Assembly: GCA_030681195.1 (NCBI GenBank)
Contig: JAUXXJ010000026.1
Location: 62,001-126,000 of the forward strand
Direction: 5' to 3'
DNA from: Rhodocyclaceae bacterium
GTDB taxonomy: Bacteria; Pseudomonadota; Gammaproteobacteria; Burkholderiales; Rhodocyclaceae
DNA: 64,000 nucleotides
The notes below the pieces were generated by a model. The model ran no database searches. It was not told where the DNA came from and worked only from the letters and a program-made list of their open reading frames with translations. A program made the translations under genes and the position numbers. Shown in pieces: positions 17,269 through 28,251 of the stretch (positions are counted from its first letter, which is position 1; every line of letters starts with the position of its first letter).

Positions 17269-18603
17269 ATGAAATTCACCGAACTCGGCCTCGATGCCGC
17301 GATTCTCCGTGCCGTTGCCGATCAGGGCTACGATATCCCCACCCCGATTCAGGCACAGGCCATTCCCGTGGTGCTGGAAGGCCGCGACCTGATGGCCTGC
17401 GCCCAGACCGGCACCGGCAAGACCGCCGGCTTTACCCTGCCGATCTTGGAACTGCTCTCCCGCGAAAGCAGCCTGACGATGAAGCGCTTCAAGCCGCGCT
17501 GCCTCGTGCTGGTGCCGACGCGCGAACTGGCGATGCAGGTTCAGCAAAGCGTGTTTACCTACGGCAAATATCTCAAGCTGCGTTCTGCGGCCATTTATGG
17601 CGGCGTGGGGATTGGGCCGCAAACGAAAGTGCTCAAGGGCGGCGTCGATATCGTGGTGGCCACCCCGGGCCGCCTGCTCGACCATATCAACCAGCGCAAT
17701 ATCGACCTGTCGGCTATCGAAATTCTCGTACTGGATGAAGCCGATCGCATGCTCGACATGGGCTTCATCCGCGATATCCGCAAGATCATTGCGCTGTTGC
17801 CAAAGAAAAAGCAAAGCCTGCTGTTCTCGGCCACCTTCTCCAATGAAATTCGTGAACTGGCGACCGGGCTGTTGAAAAATCCGGCCAGCGTCGAAGTCGC
17901 ACGCCGCAATGCGCCCGCCGAGGCAGTGGCACAGTGCGTCTATCACGTGGATCGTGATCGCAAGCGCGATTTGTTGATTCAACTCATCACCGATAATAAC
18001 TGGCATCAGGTGCTGGTATTTACGCGCACCAAGCACGGTGCCGATGCGCTGGCCGAGCGCCTGTGCAAGGCGCGCATCACGGCGGCGGCCCTGCATGGCA
18101 ACAAGAGTCAGGGGCAGCGCATCCGCGCGCTGGACGACTTCAAGAAGCTCAAGATCAATGTACTGGTAGCGACTGATATCGCGGCGCGCGGCATCGACAT
18201 CGACGACCTGCCCCACGTGGTCAATTACGAGCTACCGAGCGTACCGGAAGATTATGTACACCGCATCGGTCGTACCGGGCGCGCTGGCGCCTCGGGTGAG
18301 GCGACCTCGCTGGTCTGTGTTGACGAGCACAAGCTGTTGCGCGACATCGAGCGGGTACTGAATCGCGCGATTGACAAGCGGCTGATGGCCGGTTTCGAAC
18401 CCGATCCGAAGATCAAGGCCGAGCCGATTCAAAAGCCCAGAGGGGCGGTAGGTGCCGGTGGGCGTAACGATGGCAGGGCACGCACCGCAGCCCCCAGTCC
18501 TTTTGCACCCAAGCCGCGCGGCGCACGGCCGGCTGGCAAGTCAGGCAGTAAGACTTCTCCGGCGCGTAGCGGCGGGCATCACACGGGGTCGCGGCATCAG
18601 TGA
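17269..18603 (+). CDS. rhlE: DEAD-box RNA helicase RhlE
   Basis: 444 aa. All DEAD-box motifs are present: Q motif ([10 protein letters not shown]), Walker A (AQTGTGKT), [20 protein letters not shown] ([13 protein letters not shown]), [14 protein letters not shown] and [11 protein letters not shown] basic, Gly/Pro/Ala-rich tail (about 390-444) probably aids RNA binding. It unwinds RNA duplexes in ribosome assembly and RNA decay. ATG at 17269 follows AGGAG; an upstream ATG at 17152 is rejected because the family starts at MKFTELGL. The 3' end overlaps the convergent rraA gene by 7 nt. Confidence 0.96.
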   Translation: MKFTELGLDAAILRAVADQGYDIPTPIQAQAIPVVLEGRDLMACAQTGTGKTAGFTLPILELLSRESSLTMKRFKPRCLVLVPTRELAMQVQQSVFTYGKYLKLRSAAIYGGVGIGPQTKVLKGGVDIVVATPGRLLDHINQRNIDLSAIEILVLDEADRMLDMGFIRDIRKIIALLPKKKQSLLFSATFSNEIRELATGLLKNPASVEVARRNAPAEAVAQCVYHVDRDRKRDLLIQLITDNNWHQVLVFTRTKHGADALAERLCKARITAAALHGNKSQGQRIRALDDFKKLKINVLVATDIAARGIDIDDLPHVVNYELPSVPEDYVHRIGRTGRAGASGEATSLVCVDEHKLLRDIERVLNRAIDKRLMAGFEPDPKIKAEPIQKPRGAVGAGGRNDGRARTAAPSPFAPKPRGARPAGKSGSKTSPARSGGHHTGSRHQ

Positions 18604-19079
18604 TGTAGTGCGCTGGCGCTGACGATCAGGCCGTCTTCGTCAGCGTAAAGCCATTCACCCGGTACGAACTTGATGCCGGCGAATGAAACCGGAATCTCGG
18701 CATCGCCGAGATTTTTCTTGAGGGTTTTCTGCGGATGAGTGGCCAGGGCAAAGACGCCCAGCGCCATCGCGCCGATCGCCTTCGAATCGCGAATGCAGCC
18801 CCATACCACGACGCCGGCCCAGCCGTTGTTGACGGCGAGTGCCGCCAGTTGATCGCCGAGCAAGGCGCAACGTGTGCTGCCGCCACCGTCAATGACCAGA
18901 ACGCGACCGTCGCCGGGCGTATCGAGCGTTTTACGCACCAGACCGTTGTCCTCAAAAAGCTTCAGGGTGGCAATGCGGCCATGAAAGGCCGGCTGACCGC
19001 CAAAGCTGCGGAAGATGGGGGCAGCAACGCACACCTTGCCTTCGTGGGCGTCGCAAAGATCCGTGGTAGCGAGGCTCAT
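18597..19079 (-). CDS. rraA: RraA-family protein (RNase E regulator / HMG-type aldolase fold)
   Basis: 160 aa. The family signature is visible in [49 protein letters not shown] and [11 protein letters not shown]. coli RraA binds and inhibits RNase E; related proteins are 4-hydroxy-4-methyl-2-oxoglutarate aldolases, and several metal-site residues (GD, R, D) are retained, so both activities are possible. Its ATG overlaps the clpA stop (ATGA), so it is translated with clpA. It converges with rhlE, another RNA-decay gene. Confidence 0.9.
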   Translation of the reverse strand: MSLATTDLCDAHEGKVCVAAPIFRSFGGQPAFHGRIATLKLFEDNGLVRKTLDTPGDGRVLVIDGGGSTRCALLGDQLAALAVNNGWAGVVVWGCIRDSKAIGAMALGVFALATHPQKTLKKNLGDAEIPVSFAGIKFVPGEWLYADEDGLIVSASALHH

Positions 19080-21355
19080 ACTGTCGTAGATGGGCGGCGG
19101 GAGGGTTGTTGTTCCTGAGTCTCGTAGCTGAGGCGCACTTTGTCTTCCTCGTCGAGGTCAATCGTGACTTTGCCACCATGCACCAGCTTGCCGAACAGTA
19201 GTTCGTCTGCAAGGGCGGCACGGAGGGTGTCCTGAATCAGGCGCGCCATCGGGCGGGCGCCCATTAGCGGATCAAAGCCTTTTTCAGCCAGCCAGGCGCG
19301 CAGGGCATCGGTGAAGATGGCCTCGACCTTTTTCTCGTGCAGTTGCCCTTCCAGTTGCATCAAGAACTTGTCGACCACGCGCAGGATGACTTCGTTGTCG
19401 AGCGCCTTGAAGGAAATGATGGCGTCAAGGCGGTTGCGGAATTCCGGTGTGAACAAGCGCTTGATGTCCACCATCTCGTCACCGGCCTGCTTGTTGGTGG
19501 TGAAGCCGATGCTGGTTTTTTGCAGGGCTTCGGCCCCAGCATTGGTGGTCATGATGATGGCGATGTTGCGGAAATCGGCCTTGCGACCGTTGTTGTCGGT
19601 CAGTGTGCCGTGATCCATCACCTGTAACAGGATGTTGAAGATGTCCGGGTGGGCCTTCTCGATTTCGTCGAGCAGCAGCACGGCATGCGGCTTCTTCGTC
19701 ACGGCTTCGGTGAGCAGGCCGCCCTGTTCGAAACCGACATAGCCGGGTGGCGCGCCGATCAGGCGGCTGACCGCATGGCGCTCCATGTACTCGGACATGT
19801 CGAAACGGATCAGCTCGATGCCCATGCAATAGGCCAGTTGGCGTGCCACTTCAGTCTTGCCGACGCCGGTGGGGCCAGAGAAGAGGAAGCTGCCTATTGG
19901 CTTTTGCGGATTGCCGAGACCGGAGCGTGACATCTTGATCGCTTTGGCAATGGCGTCAATGGCCTGGTCCTGACCGAACACAACACTGCGCAGGTCACGG
20001 TCGAGATTCTTGAGCGCCGAGCGGTCATCTGCCGAGACGTGCTGCGGCGGGATGCGTGCGATCTTGGCGACGATCTCCTCGATTTCCTGCTTGCCGATCA
20101 GTTTCTTCTGCTTCGACTTGGGCAGGATGCGCTGGGCAGCACCTGCTTCATCGATCACGTCGATAGCCTTGTCCGGCAGGTGGCGGTCGGTGATGTACTT
20201 GGCCGAGAGTTCGGCGGCGTTGTTGATCGCGGCCGTGGAGTACTTGATGCCATGGTGTTCCTCGAAGCGCGTCTTGAGGCCGCGCAGGATCGAGATGGTT
20301 TCGTCGACACTCGGCTCATTGACTTCCACCTTCTGGAAGCGTCGCGACAGCGCGTGATCCTTCTCGAAAATGCCACGGAATTCGTTGTAGGTGGTGGCAC
20401 CAATGCACTTCACCGTGCCGGACGACAATGCCGGCTTGAGCAGGTTCGAGGCGTCGAGCGTGCCACCCGAGGCCGCACCGGCGCCAATCAGCGTATGAAT
20501 CTCGTCGATGAACAGAATGGCATTCGGGGCGTCGGCGAGTTGCTTGAGTACCGCTTTCAGGCGCTGCTCGAAATCGCCACGATACTTGGTACCGGCCAGC
20601 AGTGCGCCCATGTCCAGTGAGTACACGGTTGCGTTGGCGAGTATTTCCGGCACGCGGTTTTCGATGATGCGGCGTGCAAGGCCTTCGGCGATGGCCGTCT
20701 TGCCGACACCGGCTTCGCCGACCAGTAGCGGGTTGTTTTTGCGGCGGCGGCACAGCGTCTGGATGACGCGCTCCAGTTCCTTGTCGCGGCCGATCAGCGG
20801 GTCGATCTTGCCGGTCAGGGCATGCTGGTTCAGATTCTGCGTGAAGTTATCGAGCGCGCTGTTCGCTTGCTGGGCGTCGCCTTCCTGTTCGGGCGCATCA
20901 TCCGGCTTGCCAGCGGGTTGCGGATTCTTGGTGATGCCGTGGGAAATGAAATTCACCACGTCGAGTCGCGAGATGCTCTGCTTCTGCAGAAAATAGACGG
21001 CGTGGGAATCCTTTTCGCCGAAGATGGCGACCAGTACGTTCGCGCCATTCACCTCTTTCTTGCCGGAAGACTGGACATGCAGGATGGCACGCTGGATGAC
21101 GCGCTGGAAGCCGAGTGTTGGCTGGGTGTCAATTTCGCCGTCGCCGGGAACAGTGGGCGTGTGCTGGTCAATGAAGCCATTGACTTCGCGCCGCAGTTCG
21201 TCGAGTTCGGCGGCACAGGCGCGCAGCACCTCGGCGGCAGACGGATTGTCCAGCAGCGCCAGTAGAAGGTGCTCGACGGTGATGAACTCGTGACGCTTCT
21301 GACGCGCCTCGACGAAGGCCATGTGCAAGCTGACTTCGAGTTCCTGAGCAATCAT
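19076..21355 (-). CDS. clpA: ATP-dependent Clp protease ATP-binding subunit ClpA
   Basis: 759 aa, close to E. coli ClpA (758). Clp N domain (residues 1-150); first AAA+ module with [13 protein letters not shown] and [13 protein letters not shown]; second with [16 protein letters not shown] and [12 protein letters not shown]. It unfolds substrates for ClpP and takes N-degron substrates from ClpS, encoded 11 nt upstream. ATG at 21355 has AAGGG upstream; a longer frame to 21472 would run into clpS and is rejected. Order clpS-clpA-rraA is one transcription unit. Confidence 0.97.
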   Translation of the reverse strand: MIAQELEVSLHMAFVEARQKRHEFITVEHLLLALLDNPSAAEVLRACAAELDELRREVNGFIDQHTPTVPGDGEIDTQPTLGFQRVIQRAILHVQSSGKKEVNGANVLVAIFGEKDSHAVYFLQKQSISRLDVVNFISHGITKNPQPAGKPDDAPEQEGDAQQANSALDNFTQNLNQHALTGKIDPLIGRDKELERVIQTLCRRRKNNPLLVGEAGVGKTAIAEGLARRIIENRVPEILANATVYSLDMGALLAGTKYRGDFEQRLKAVLKQLADAPNAILFIDEIHTLIGAGAASGGTLDASNLLKPALSSGTVKCIGATTYNEFRGIFEKDHALSRRFQKVEVNEPSVDETISILRGLKTRFEEHHGIKYSTAAINNAAELSAKYITDRHLPDKAIDVIDEAGAAQRILPKSKQKKLIGKQEIEEIVAKIARIPPQHVSADDRSALKNLDRDLRSVVFGQDQAIDAIAKAIKMSRSGLGNPQKPIGSFLFSGPTGVGKTEVARQLAYCMGIELIRFDMSEYMERHAVSRLIGAPPGYVGFEQGGLLTEAVTKKPHAVLLLDEIEKAHPDIFNILLQVMDHGTLTDNNGRKADFRNIAIIMTTNAGAEALQKTSIGFTTNKQAGDEMVDIKRLFTPEFRNRLDAIISFKALDNEVILRVVDKFLMQLEGQLHEKKVEAIFTDALRAWLAEKGFDPLMGARPMARLIQDTLRAALADELLFGKLVHGGKVTIDLDEEDKVRLSYETQEQQPSRRPSTTV

Positions 21356-21366
21356 GAACAGCCCTT

Positions 21367-21687
21367 TCAGTTTTCTTCCATTACACACGCCAACGGATGA
21401 CCGTGGCGTTTGGCAAATGCGCCTACCTGCTCGACTTTCGTAGCCGCCAAATCGCGTGGAAACACACCGCAAACGCCGCGCCCCTGACGATGTACGCTGA
21501 GCATGACCACGGTGGCCTGCTCGCGGCGCATACGAAAGAAGCGTTCCAGCACGACAATGACGAAATCCATCGGGGTGTAATCGTCATTCAACAGGAGCAC
21601 CTTGTAGAGCGGGGGCGGCTTGCTACGTTGCCGCTCCGGCTCAAGGGCGACCCCTGATTCGGTCTGGTTTTGCTTGCGTGTTGCCAT
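21367..21687 (-). CDS. clpS: ClpS adaptor protein
   Basis: 106 aa, the E. coli length. Core motif [24 protein letters not shown] and [23 protein letters not shown] define the N-end-rule adaptor: Asp-Asp with downstream Met/His residues form the N-degron pocket. It delivers substrates to ClpA. The start at 21687 (MATRKQ) is chosen by length; an ATG at 21717 would add ten residues. Neither has a strong ribosome-binding site. Confidence 0.95.
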   Translation of the reverse strand: MATRKQNQTESGVALEPERQRSKPPPLYKVLLLNDDYTPMDFVIVVLERFFRMRREQATVVMLSVHRQGRGVCGVFPRDLAATKVEQVGAFAKRHGHPLACVMEEN

Positions 21688-22027
21688 GCGTTGATTGTAG
21701 AGCGAATCAAACACCATGCAACCGTGCGCCCATCATGGGAAAAACGGGTGAAAAGTGCGCTTCACAATCTGCGCCGAATGGTTTATCGGGCTGGATGCGG
21801 GGCACCGAATGGCTGTTTTGCTGCACAACAGCATAAAAAGCGGTTGACGTATTCCGCAAAACTCGGGTAAAAGGCGCTTGTTTGGTTCAAGATTCGCGTC
21901 AGTGCATTATCGAGTGACCCACCGTTTCGGTGCCCTCCCGCTGTAGAGAACTTGCAACACAAACATGTCGCCGACCGGGCAAGTTTGTTTGGGTCGGATA
22001 TATGTCACGTTTTATGAAAGAGGTTTT
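21688..22027 (+). promoter_or_regulatory. 340-bp gap holding the cspA promoter and long leader
   Basis: Between divergent clpS and cspA. A candidate cspA promoter has TTGACG (21844-21849) and a weak -10 TAAAAG (21868-21873, 18-bp spacer), giving an mRNA leader of about 150 nt, as expected for cold-shock genes whose leader folds thermosensitively. A small ACCG-TTT-CGGT hairpin is at 21921-21931. Nothing else is recognisable. Confidence 0.4.
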
Positions 22028-22231
22028 ATGGCACTGGGTACCGTCAAGTGGTTCAACGATTCCAAGGGTTTCGGCTTCATTACCCCGGATGATGGCAGCG
22101 AAGATCTGTTTGCGCATTTCTCCGCAATCAACATGCAGGGCTTCAAGACCCTGAAAGAGGGCGAGAAAGTTAGTTTCGAAGTCGTGCAAGGCCCCAAGGG
22201 AAAACAGGCTTCCAACATTCAGAAGCCCTGA
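22028..22231 (+). CDS. cspA: Cold-shock protein (CspA family)
   Basis: 67 aa, a single cold-shock domain. The RNA-binding motifs RNP1 (KGFGFITP) and RNP2 (DLFAHFSAI) are intact in [20 protein letters not shown]. It acts as an RNA chaperone. AGAGG precedes the ATG. A long leader lies upstream; a repeat copy and a bidirectional terminator lie downstream. Confidence 0.98.
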   Translation: MALGTVKWFNDSKGFGFITPDDGSEDLFAHFSAINMQGFKTLKEGEKVSFEVVQGPKGKQASNIQKP

Positions 22232-22247
22232 TTCCGACGGTTACCAA

Positions 22248-22272
22248 GCCGTCCCTCCAGCGCCGACTTTTT
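22248..22272 (+). repeat. 24-bp dispersed repeat, copy 6 (1 mismatch)
   Basis: Copy 16 bp after the cspA stop (GCCGTCCCTCC variant). CAGCGCC pairs with GGTGCTG at 22274-22280 with one G-U pair. It lies just before the terminator. Confidence 0.88.
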
Positions 22273-22285
22273 GGGTGCTGAAAAT

Positions 22286-22312
22286 AAAAAACCCGGCATT
22301 GCCGGGTTTTTT
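22286..22312. terminator. Bidirectional terminator between cspA and icd
   Basis: CCCGGC-ATT-GCCGGG with an A run on the left and a T run on the right. It serves both converging genes. Confidence 0.92.
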
Positions 22313-22328
22313 ATTTGCGCGGTGCAAC

Positions 22329-23573
22329 TTACATGCGCTCGATCATTGCTTGTCCAAACTCAGAGCACTTCACTTCCTTCGCACCTTCCATCAGGCGGGC
22401 AAAGTCATAGGTAACGATCTTGTCGGCGATAGCGGCTTCCATCGACTTGATGATCAGGTCGGCAGCTTCTTTCCAGCCCATGTGGCGCAGCATCATTTCG
22501 GCGGAGAGGATCAGCGAACCGGGGTTCACGTAATCTTTGCCCGCGTATTTCGGTGCCGTACCGTGGGTTGCCTCGAATACCGCGTAGTAGTCGGAGATGT
22601 TGGCGCCCGGCGCGATGCCGATGCCGCCGACTTGCGCAGCCAGTGCATCGGAGATGTAGTCGCCATTCAGGTTGAGCGTGGCGATCACGTCGTACTCGGC
22701 CGGACGTAGCAGGATCTGTTGCAGGAAGGCATCGGCGATGGCGTCCTTGATGACGATCTCGCGACCGGTGTTGGGGTTCTTGAACGCGCACCACGGGCCG
22801 CCGTCGATCGGCTTGGCGTTGAATTCGTTCTGCGCCAGCGCGTAGGCCCAGTCACGGAAGCCACCCTCGGTGAACTTCATGATGTTGCCCTTATGCACGA
22901 TCGTCACCGACTTGCGGTCGTTGGCGATGGCGTACTTGATCGCCGCACGCATCAGGCGTTCAGTGCCCTCGCGCGAGACCGGCTTGATACCGATGCCTGA
23001 TGTGGAGGGGAAGCGGATCTTCTTGACGCCCATCTCTTCCTGCAGGAACTGGATGACCTTTTTCGCATTGGCCGACTCGGCTTGCCACTCGATGCCGGCG
23101 TAGATGTCCTCGGTATTTTCGCGGAAGATCACCATGTCGGTCTTGGTCGGATCCTTGAGCGGCGAGGGTACGCCCTTGAAGTAGCGCACGGGACGCACGC
23201 ATTGGTAGAGATCGAGCTCCTGGCGCAGGGCGACGTTGAGCGAGCGGATGCCGCCGCCGACCGGCGTGGTCATCGGGCCCTTGATCGAGACGGAATATTC
23301 CTTGCAGGCATTCAGCGTGTCTTCGGGTAGCCAGACATCGGGACCGTAGATCCGGGTGGACTTTTCACCAGCGAAGACTTCCATCCAGGAAATTTTCTTC
23401 TTGCCACCATAGGCTTTCGCAACGGCCGCATCGACCACGGCTTTCATCACGGGCGTGATATCGATCCCGATGCCATCGCCTTCGATGAAGGGGATGATGG
23501 GGTTGTCCGGCGTGGGCTGCCCGGCAACGATTTTCTGACCCGTGGTGGGAACCTTGATGTGCGAGGTGCTCAT
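22329..23573 (-). CDS. icd: NADP-dependent isocitrate dehydrogenase, homodimeric type
   Basis: 414 aa, E. coli Icd type. It oxidises isocitrate to 2-oxoglutarate in the TCA cycle. Motifs include [59 protein letters not shown] and [13 protein letters not shown]. The AceK phosphorylation site is conserved in GVPSPLKDP (Ser near residue 137). aceK lies 2.4 kb away in the same window, so flux switching between TCA cycle and glyoxylate shunt by phosphorylation is expected. Confidence 0.98.
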   Translation of the reverse strand: MSTSHIKVPTTGQKIVAGQPTPDNPIIPFIEGDGIGIDITPVMKAVVDAAVAKAYGGKKKISWMEVFAGEKSTRIYGPDVWLPEDTLNACKEYSVSIKGPMTTPVGGGIRSLNVALRQELDLYQCVRPVRYFKGVPSPLKDPTKTDMVIFRENTEDIYAGIEWQAESANAKKVIQFLQEEMGVKKIRFPSTSGIGIKPVSREGTERLMRAAIKYAIANDRKSVTIVHKGNIMKFTEGGFRDWAYALAQNEFNAKPIDGGPWCAFKNPNTGREIVIKDAIADAFLQQILLRPAEYDVIATLNLNGDYISDALAAQVGGIGIAPGANISDYYAVFEATHGTAPKYAGKDYVNPGSLILSAEMMLRHMGWKEAADLIIKSMEAAIADKIVTYDFARLMEGAKEVKCSEFGQAMIERM

Positions 23574-23635
23574 GTCTTCTCCATAGCTGTTGTTGTGGAA
23601 ATACAGCCCCGAATGATAAACCCTGCGCGAACCCC

Positions 23636-25876
23636 CTACGCGCTACCTGCTGTGGCGAGGATCTTGTTCAAGGTGGCACTCGGCCGCATCACGGCCTTGA
23701 GCTTGGCCGGATCCACCTTGTAGTAGCCACCGATATCGACCGGCTTGCCCTGGACGGCCTTGAATTCGCTGATGATCTGCTGCTCGTTTTCAGCGAGTGC
23801 CTTGGCCAGCGGGGCAAATTGGGCGGCCAGTTCCTTGTCCTCCGCTTGCCCGGCGAGTTCCTGGGCCCAATACATGGTCAGGTAGAACTGACTGCCACGG
23901 TTACAGAGTTCGCCAGTTTTGGGGGAGGGCGACTTGCGGTTGTCGAGAAGCTTGCCTGTGGCGGCATCCAGCGTTTTTGCCAACAGCTTGGCCCGGACAT
24001 TGCCGGTCTTGATGCCGAGATCCTCCATCGAGACTGCCAGCGCCAGGAACTCGCCAAGCGAATCCCAGCGCAGATGGTTTTCTTCGACGAGTTGCTGAAC
24101 ATGCTTGGGCGCCGAACCGCCGGCACCAGTTTCGTACATACCGCCACCGTTCATCAGCGGCACGATGGAAAGCATCTTGGCGCTGGTGCCCAGTTCCATG
24201 ATCGGGAACAGGTCGGTCAGGTAGTCGCGCAGGATGTTGCCGGTAGCCGAGATGGTGTCGAGGCCACGGGCGACGCGTTCCAGCGTGAAGCGCATGGCGC
24301 GTACTTGCGACATGATCTGGATGTCGAGACCGTTCGTGTCGTGGTCTTTGAGGTAGGTGTTTACTTTCTTGATCAGTTCGCTTTCGTGCGGACGGTAGGG
24401 GTCGAGCCAGAAGATCACCGGCATGCCGGAGTTGCGGGCGCGATTGACAGCCAGTTTGACCCAGTCGCGGATCGGTGCGTCCTTGACCTGACACATGCGG
24501 AAGATATCGCCGGCCTCGACGTTTTGCGCGAGCAGCACTTCGCCGGTGGCAAGGTCGGTGATGTTGGCGACGCCATCTTCGGCAATCTCGAAGGTCTTGT
24601 CGTGCGAGCCGTATTCCTCGGCCTGCTGCGCCATCAGGCCGACGTTCGGCACGGTGCCCATGGTCTTCGGATCGAAGTTGCCATGCCACTTGCAGAAGTT
24701 GATCATCTCCTGATAGATGCGGGCGAAGGTCGATTCCGGCATCACGGCCTTGCAGTCGTAGGGCTTGCCATCGGCGCCCCACATCTTGCCGCCGCCACGG
24801 ATCATCGCCGGCATCGAGGCGTCGACAATCACATCGTTCGGTGAGTGGAAGTTGGTGATGCCCTTGGCCGAGTCGACCATGGCGAGGCGCGGGCGATGCT
24901 CCTGACAGGCATGCAGGTCGCGGATGATCTCGTCACGCTTGGATTCAGGCAGGGTCTTGAGCTTGTCGTAGAGGACCGATATACCGTTATTGACGTTGAT
25001 GCCGTGTTCCTTGAACAGTTCAGCGTGCTTCTCGAAGGCCTCCTTGTAGAAGACCTTGATGCAGTGGCCGAAGACGATCGGGTGCGAGACCTTCATCATC
25101 GTGGCCTTGACGTGCAGCGAAAACAGGACGCCGGATTGACGGCAGTCCTCGATCTCGCGCTCGTAGAACTCGCACAACGCCTTCTTGCTCATGAACATGC
25201 TGTCGATGATTTCGCCGGCCAGCAAAGCGACTTTCGGCTTCAGCACGATAGTTTTGCCGCTCTTGGTGATCAGTTCCATCTTGACATCGCGCGCCTTATC
25301 CAGCGTCAGCGACTTTTCGCCGTGATAGAAGTCGCCATGGTGCATGTGCGAGACATGGGTCTGCGACCACTGCTTCCACTCGCCCATCGAATGCGGATTC
25401 TTGCGCGCATATTCCTTGACCGCATTGGGTGCGCGGCGGTCGGAGTTGCCTTCGCGCAGCACTGGATTGACGGCGCTGCCGATGCACTTGGCGTAACGGG
25501 CCCGGAGTGCTTTTTCCTCGTCGGTTTTGGGATCTTCCGGGTAGTCGGGAATCTTGTAGCCCTTCGCCTGCAGTTCACGTACGCAGGCGATCAACTGGGC
25601 CACAGAAGCGCTGATATTGGGTAGCTTGATGATATTGGTTTCTGGCAGCAGCGTACGTCGGCCGAGGTCGCCGAGGGTGTCCGGCACCTTCTGCTCATCG
25701 GTCAGGTGCTCGGGAAATTCGGCCAGCACGCGGGCCGATACGGAAATATCGGCCTTTTCGATCTCGATGCCCGCCGGTGCCGTAAAGGTTCGCACGACGG
25801 GCAAAAAGGCTGCGGTCGCGAGGAGTGGTGCTTCGTCGGTCAGGGTGTAGATGATCTTGGATTGCCCAGTAGTCAT
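23636..25876 (-). CDS. icd2: NADP-dependent isocitrate dehydrogenase, monomeric type
   Basis: 746 aa, typical of the monomeric IDH-II family, unrelated in sequence to the dimeric enzyme next door. Motifs include [68 protein letters not shown] and [10 protein letters not shown]. It catalyses the same reaction and lacks the AceK site. ATG at 25876 is chosen; the upstream frame to 25975 has no family similarity. It is divergent from aceK and separated from icd by 62 bp, with no shared operator seen. Confidence 0.97.
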   Translation of the reverse strand: MTTGQSKIIYTLTDEAPLLATAAFLPVVRTFTAPAGIEIEKADISVSARVLAEFPEHLTDEQKVPDTLGDLGRRTLLPETNIIKLPNISASVAQLIACVRELQAKGYKIPDYPEDPKTDEEKALRARYAKCIGSAVNPVLREGNSDRRAPNAVKEYARKNPHSMGEWKQWSQTHVSHMHHGDFYHGEKSLTLDKARDVKMELITKSGKTIVLKPKVALLAGEIIDSMFMSKKALCEFYEREIEDCRQSGVLFSLHVKATMMKVSHPIVFGHCIKVFYKEAFEKHAELFKEHGINVNNGISVLYDKLKTLPESKRDEIIRDLHACQEHRPRLAMVDSAKGITNFHSPNDVIVDASMPAMIRGGGKMWGADGKPYDCKAVMPESTFARIYQEMINFCKWHGNFDPKTMGTVPNVGLMAQQAEEYGSHDKTFEIAEDGVANITDLATGEVLLAQNVEAGDIFRMCQVKDAPIRDWVKLAVNRARNSGMPVIFWLDPYRPHESELIKKVNTYLKDHDTNGLDIQIMSQVRAMRFTLERVARGLDTISATGNILRDYLTDLFPIMELGTSAKMLSIVPLMNGGGMYETGAGGSAPKHVQQLVEENHLRWDSLGEFLALAVSMEDLGIKTGNVRAKLLAKTLDAATGKLLDNRKSPSPKTGELCNRGSQFYLTMYWAQELAGQAEDKELAAQFAPLAKALAENEQQIISEFKAVQGKPVDIGGYYKVDPAKLKAVMRPSATLNKILATAGSA

Positions 25877-26019
25877 TGCGTGTCTCTTTCTGATAGCTTG
25901 CTGAGGTATAAGCTGCGGAATGGATCGGGAGAGGGGTCTGCATGCTGCGGCCAATTTCTGAGTATCCTTGGCCATTGCTGCATAGTATAAGCTGTGTCAA
26001 TAGAGGCAGAAGGAAATTC

Positions 26020-27819
26020 ATGGATATATCGGTGAAGTCAGTGGCGGATGCAGATCCCATGGCTGGCGCACAGGCACTGTTGATCGCCCAGACCCTGATC
26101 GAGGGCTTCAACAAACACTATCGTCTCTTCCGCGAAAGCTCTGTCCAGGCCAAGGACCGTTTCGAACAGGGTGACTGGGGCGCCGTCCAGCGTGCAGTGC
26201 GCGAGCGCATTCAGTTCTATGACGATCGTGTCGCCGAGACTGTCGAGCGACTGCATCGCGATTTCAATGCCGAGACCGTCGATGATGTCGTCTGGCGTCA
26301 GGCGAAGCTGTATTACATCGGCCTCCTGACCGACCACAGCCAGCCGGAGCTGGCCGAGACCTTCTTCAACTCGGTGTACTGCCAGATTCTGCACCGCACT
26401 TATTTCCACAATGACTTCATTTTCGTGCGCCCGGCGATCTCGACCGAATACATCGAATCCGACCCGCCGACCTACCGCAGCTACTATCCGAACCAGGTAG
26501 GCTTCCGTGCGACGATTCGCCAGATCCTGATCGATTTTCAATGGCAGCGTGAGTTCGCCAATCTGGACCGCGATGTCGAGGCGATCCGAATGGCGGTGCA
26601 TGAGTTTTTGCCCGAGCTGCCGATGCGCGAAGTCAATTTCCAGGTTCAGGTGCTGTCCTCGGCCTTCTATCGCAACAAGGCCGCCTACATCATCGGCAAG
26701 GCCGTCAATGGGGCGGTTGAATTTCCCTTTGCCATCCCGGTGCTGCATGAGCCCGGCGGCAAGCTGGTCGTCGATACCATCCTGCTCGATCCGGGCCTCA
26801 TCAGCCTGCTGTTCTCGCTATCGCGTGCCTATTTCATGGTCGACATGAAGGTGCCCTCGGCTTACGTGCAGTTTCTGCGCTCGATCATGCCACACAAGCC
26901 GCGTGCCGAACTGTATTCGATGCTTGGCCTGGGCAAGCAGGGCAAGACCGCTTTCTTCCGTGGCCTGATGTCCCATCTGCACCATTCGGCCGACCAGTTT
27001 GTCGTTGCCCCGGGTATTCGCGGTCTGGTCATGCTGGTGTTCACCCTGCCTTCCTATCCGTATGTATTCAAGGTCATCAAGGACCGGTTCGGGGTGACCA
27101 AGGAAGTCGATCACGCCACCGTCAAGCGCAAGTACCAGCTCGTCAAGCAGGTGGATCGCGTGGGGCGCATGGCCGACACCCTGGAGTTTTCCCATGTGGC
27201 CCTGCCCAAGAATCGCTTCGCGCCGGAAATGCTTGAGGAACTGCGCCGCGAAATTCCTTCGTTGATCGAGGAGACTGAGGATGGGGAAATCATCATCAAG
27301 CACCTCTATATCGAGCGACGCATGGAGCCACTCAATCTCTATCTTGAGCGGGCCGACAAGACCAGCCGGGAAGATCAGATCGAGCATGCCGTCAAGGAGT
27401 ATGGCAATGCCATCCGCGAACTTGCGATTGCCAACATTTTCCCCGGTGACATGCTGTGGAAGAACTTTGGTGTTACCCGCTACGGTCGCGTGGTGTTTTA
27501 CGACTACGACGAGATCGAGTTTATGACCGACTGTAACTTCCGGCGCATTCCGGCGGCGCCGAACGAGGAGGCCGAGATGTCCGGCGAGCCGTGGTATTCG
27601 GTGGGGCGCAACGACGTCTTTCCCGAGGAATTTGCCACCTTCCTGCTAACTTCGCCGAAGATCCGCGCTGCCTTTATGCGCCACCATGCCGATCTGTTCG
27701 ATGCTGCGTTCTGGCAGCAGGCGCAGGAAGACATCCGCAGCGGCAAGATCCGCGACTTTTTTCCTTATCCGGAAGCCCTGCGCTTCTGCAACCGTTACGG
27801 CCAAGGATGCCCGAAATGA
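26020..27819 (+). CDS. aceK: Isocitrate dehydrogenase kinase/phosphatase
   Basis: 599 aa, near the E. coli length (578). It phosphorylates and dephosphorylates Icd, controlling carbon entry into the glyoxylate shunt. Recognised by FVRPAISTEYIESDPPTYRSYYP, LPSYPYVFKVIKDRF and LAIANIFPGDMLWKNFGVTRYGRVVFYDYDEIEF (kinase/phosphatase active site with the metal-binding D of YDYDE). ATG at 26020 has AGAAGGAAA upstream. It overlaps the start of the DUF192 gene (ATGA) and is not linked to aceA or aceB here. Confidence 0.97.
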   Translation: MDISVKSVADADPMAGAQALLIAQTLIEGFNKHYRLFRESSVQAKDRFEQGDWGAVQRAVRERIQFYDDRVAETVERLHRDFNAETVDDVVWRQAKLYYIGLLTDHSQPELAETFFNSVYCQILHRTYFHNDFIFVRPAISTEYIESDPPTYRSYYPNQVGFRATIRQILIDFQWQREFANLDRDVEAIRMAVHEFLPELPMREVNFQVQVLSSAFYRNKAAYIIGKAVNGAVEFPFAIPVLHEPGGKLVVDTILLDPGLISLLFSLSRAYFMVDMKVPSAYVQFLRSIMPHKPRAELYSMLGLGKQGKTAFFRGLMSHLHHSADQFVVAPGIRGLVMLVFTLPSYPYVFKVIKDRFGVTKEVDHATVKRKYQLVKQVDRVGRMADTLEFSHVALPKNRFAPEMLEELRREIPSLIEETEDGEIIIKHLYIERRMEPLNLYLERADKTSREDQIEHAVKEYGNAIRELAIANIFPGDMLWKNFGVTRYGRVVFYDYDEIEFMTDCNFRRIPAAPNEEAEMSGEPWYSVGRNDVFPEEFATFLLTSPKIRAAFMRHHADLFDAAFWQQAQEDIRSGKIRDFFPYPEALRFCNRYGQGCPK

Positions 27820-28250
27820 TGCATCGTTTATTTCTCTTTTTAAGCTTCTTCGCCAGTCTGGCCGTGGCGCAGGGCATGCCGGTCATGGAACTGACCGCCG
27901 GTTTTCATCGTATCGAAGCCGAGGTGGCCGCCACGCCGCAAAGCCGTGCGCAAGGGCTGATGCATCGCAAGGCGATGGACAGCCAGCGCGGCATGTTGTT
28001 CGTATTCACGCATGACGCCGCCCACTGCATGTGGATGAAAAACACGCTGCTCCCGCTCGCGGTGGCCTTCATGGACGCCAACGGGCGGATTCTCAACATC
28101 GCCGAGATGAAGCCGCACAGCGAGGAAAATCATTGTGCGATGAAACCGGCCCGTTATGCGCTGGAGATGAATGCGGGGTGGTTTGCGCAGCGCGGCCTCA
28201 AGGCGGGCGATGTCATGGGCGGGATTGAGCGCGCACCAAGAGGGCAGTGA
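27816..28250 (+). CDS. DUF192-family exported protein
   Basis: 144 aa with a signal peptide (LFLFLSFFASLAVAQG). The DUF192 core is clear: TPQSRAQGLMHRKAMDSQRGMLFVF, HCMWMKNTLLPLAVAFMDANGRIL and ALEMNAGWFAQRGLKAGD. The function of the family is unknown. The ATG overlaps the aceK stop, so the genes are coupled. It ends 1 bp from the convergent kinase. Confidence 0.88.
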   Translation: MMHRLFLFLSFFASLAVAQGMPVMELTAGFHRIEAEVAATPQSRAQGLMHRKAMDSQRGMLFVFTHDAAHCMWMKNTLLPLAVAFMDANGRILNIAEMKPHSEENHCAMKPARYALEMNAGWFAQRGLKAGDVMGGIERAPRGQ

Positions 28251-28251
28251 G

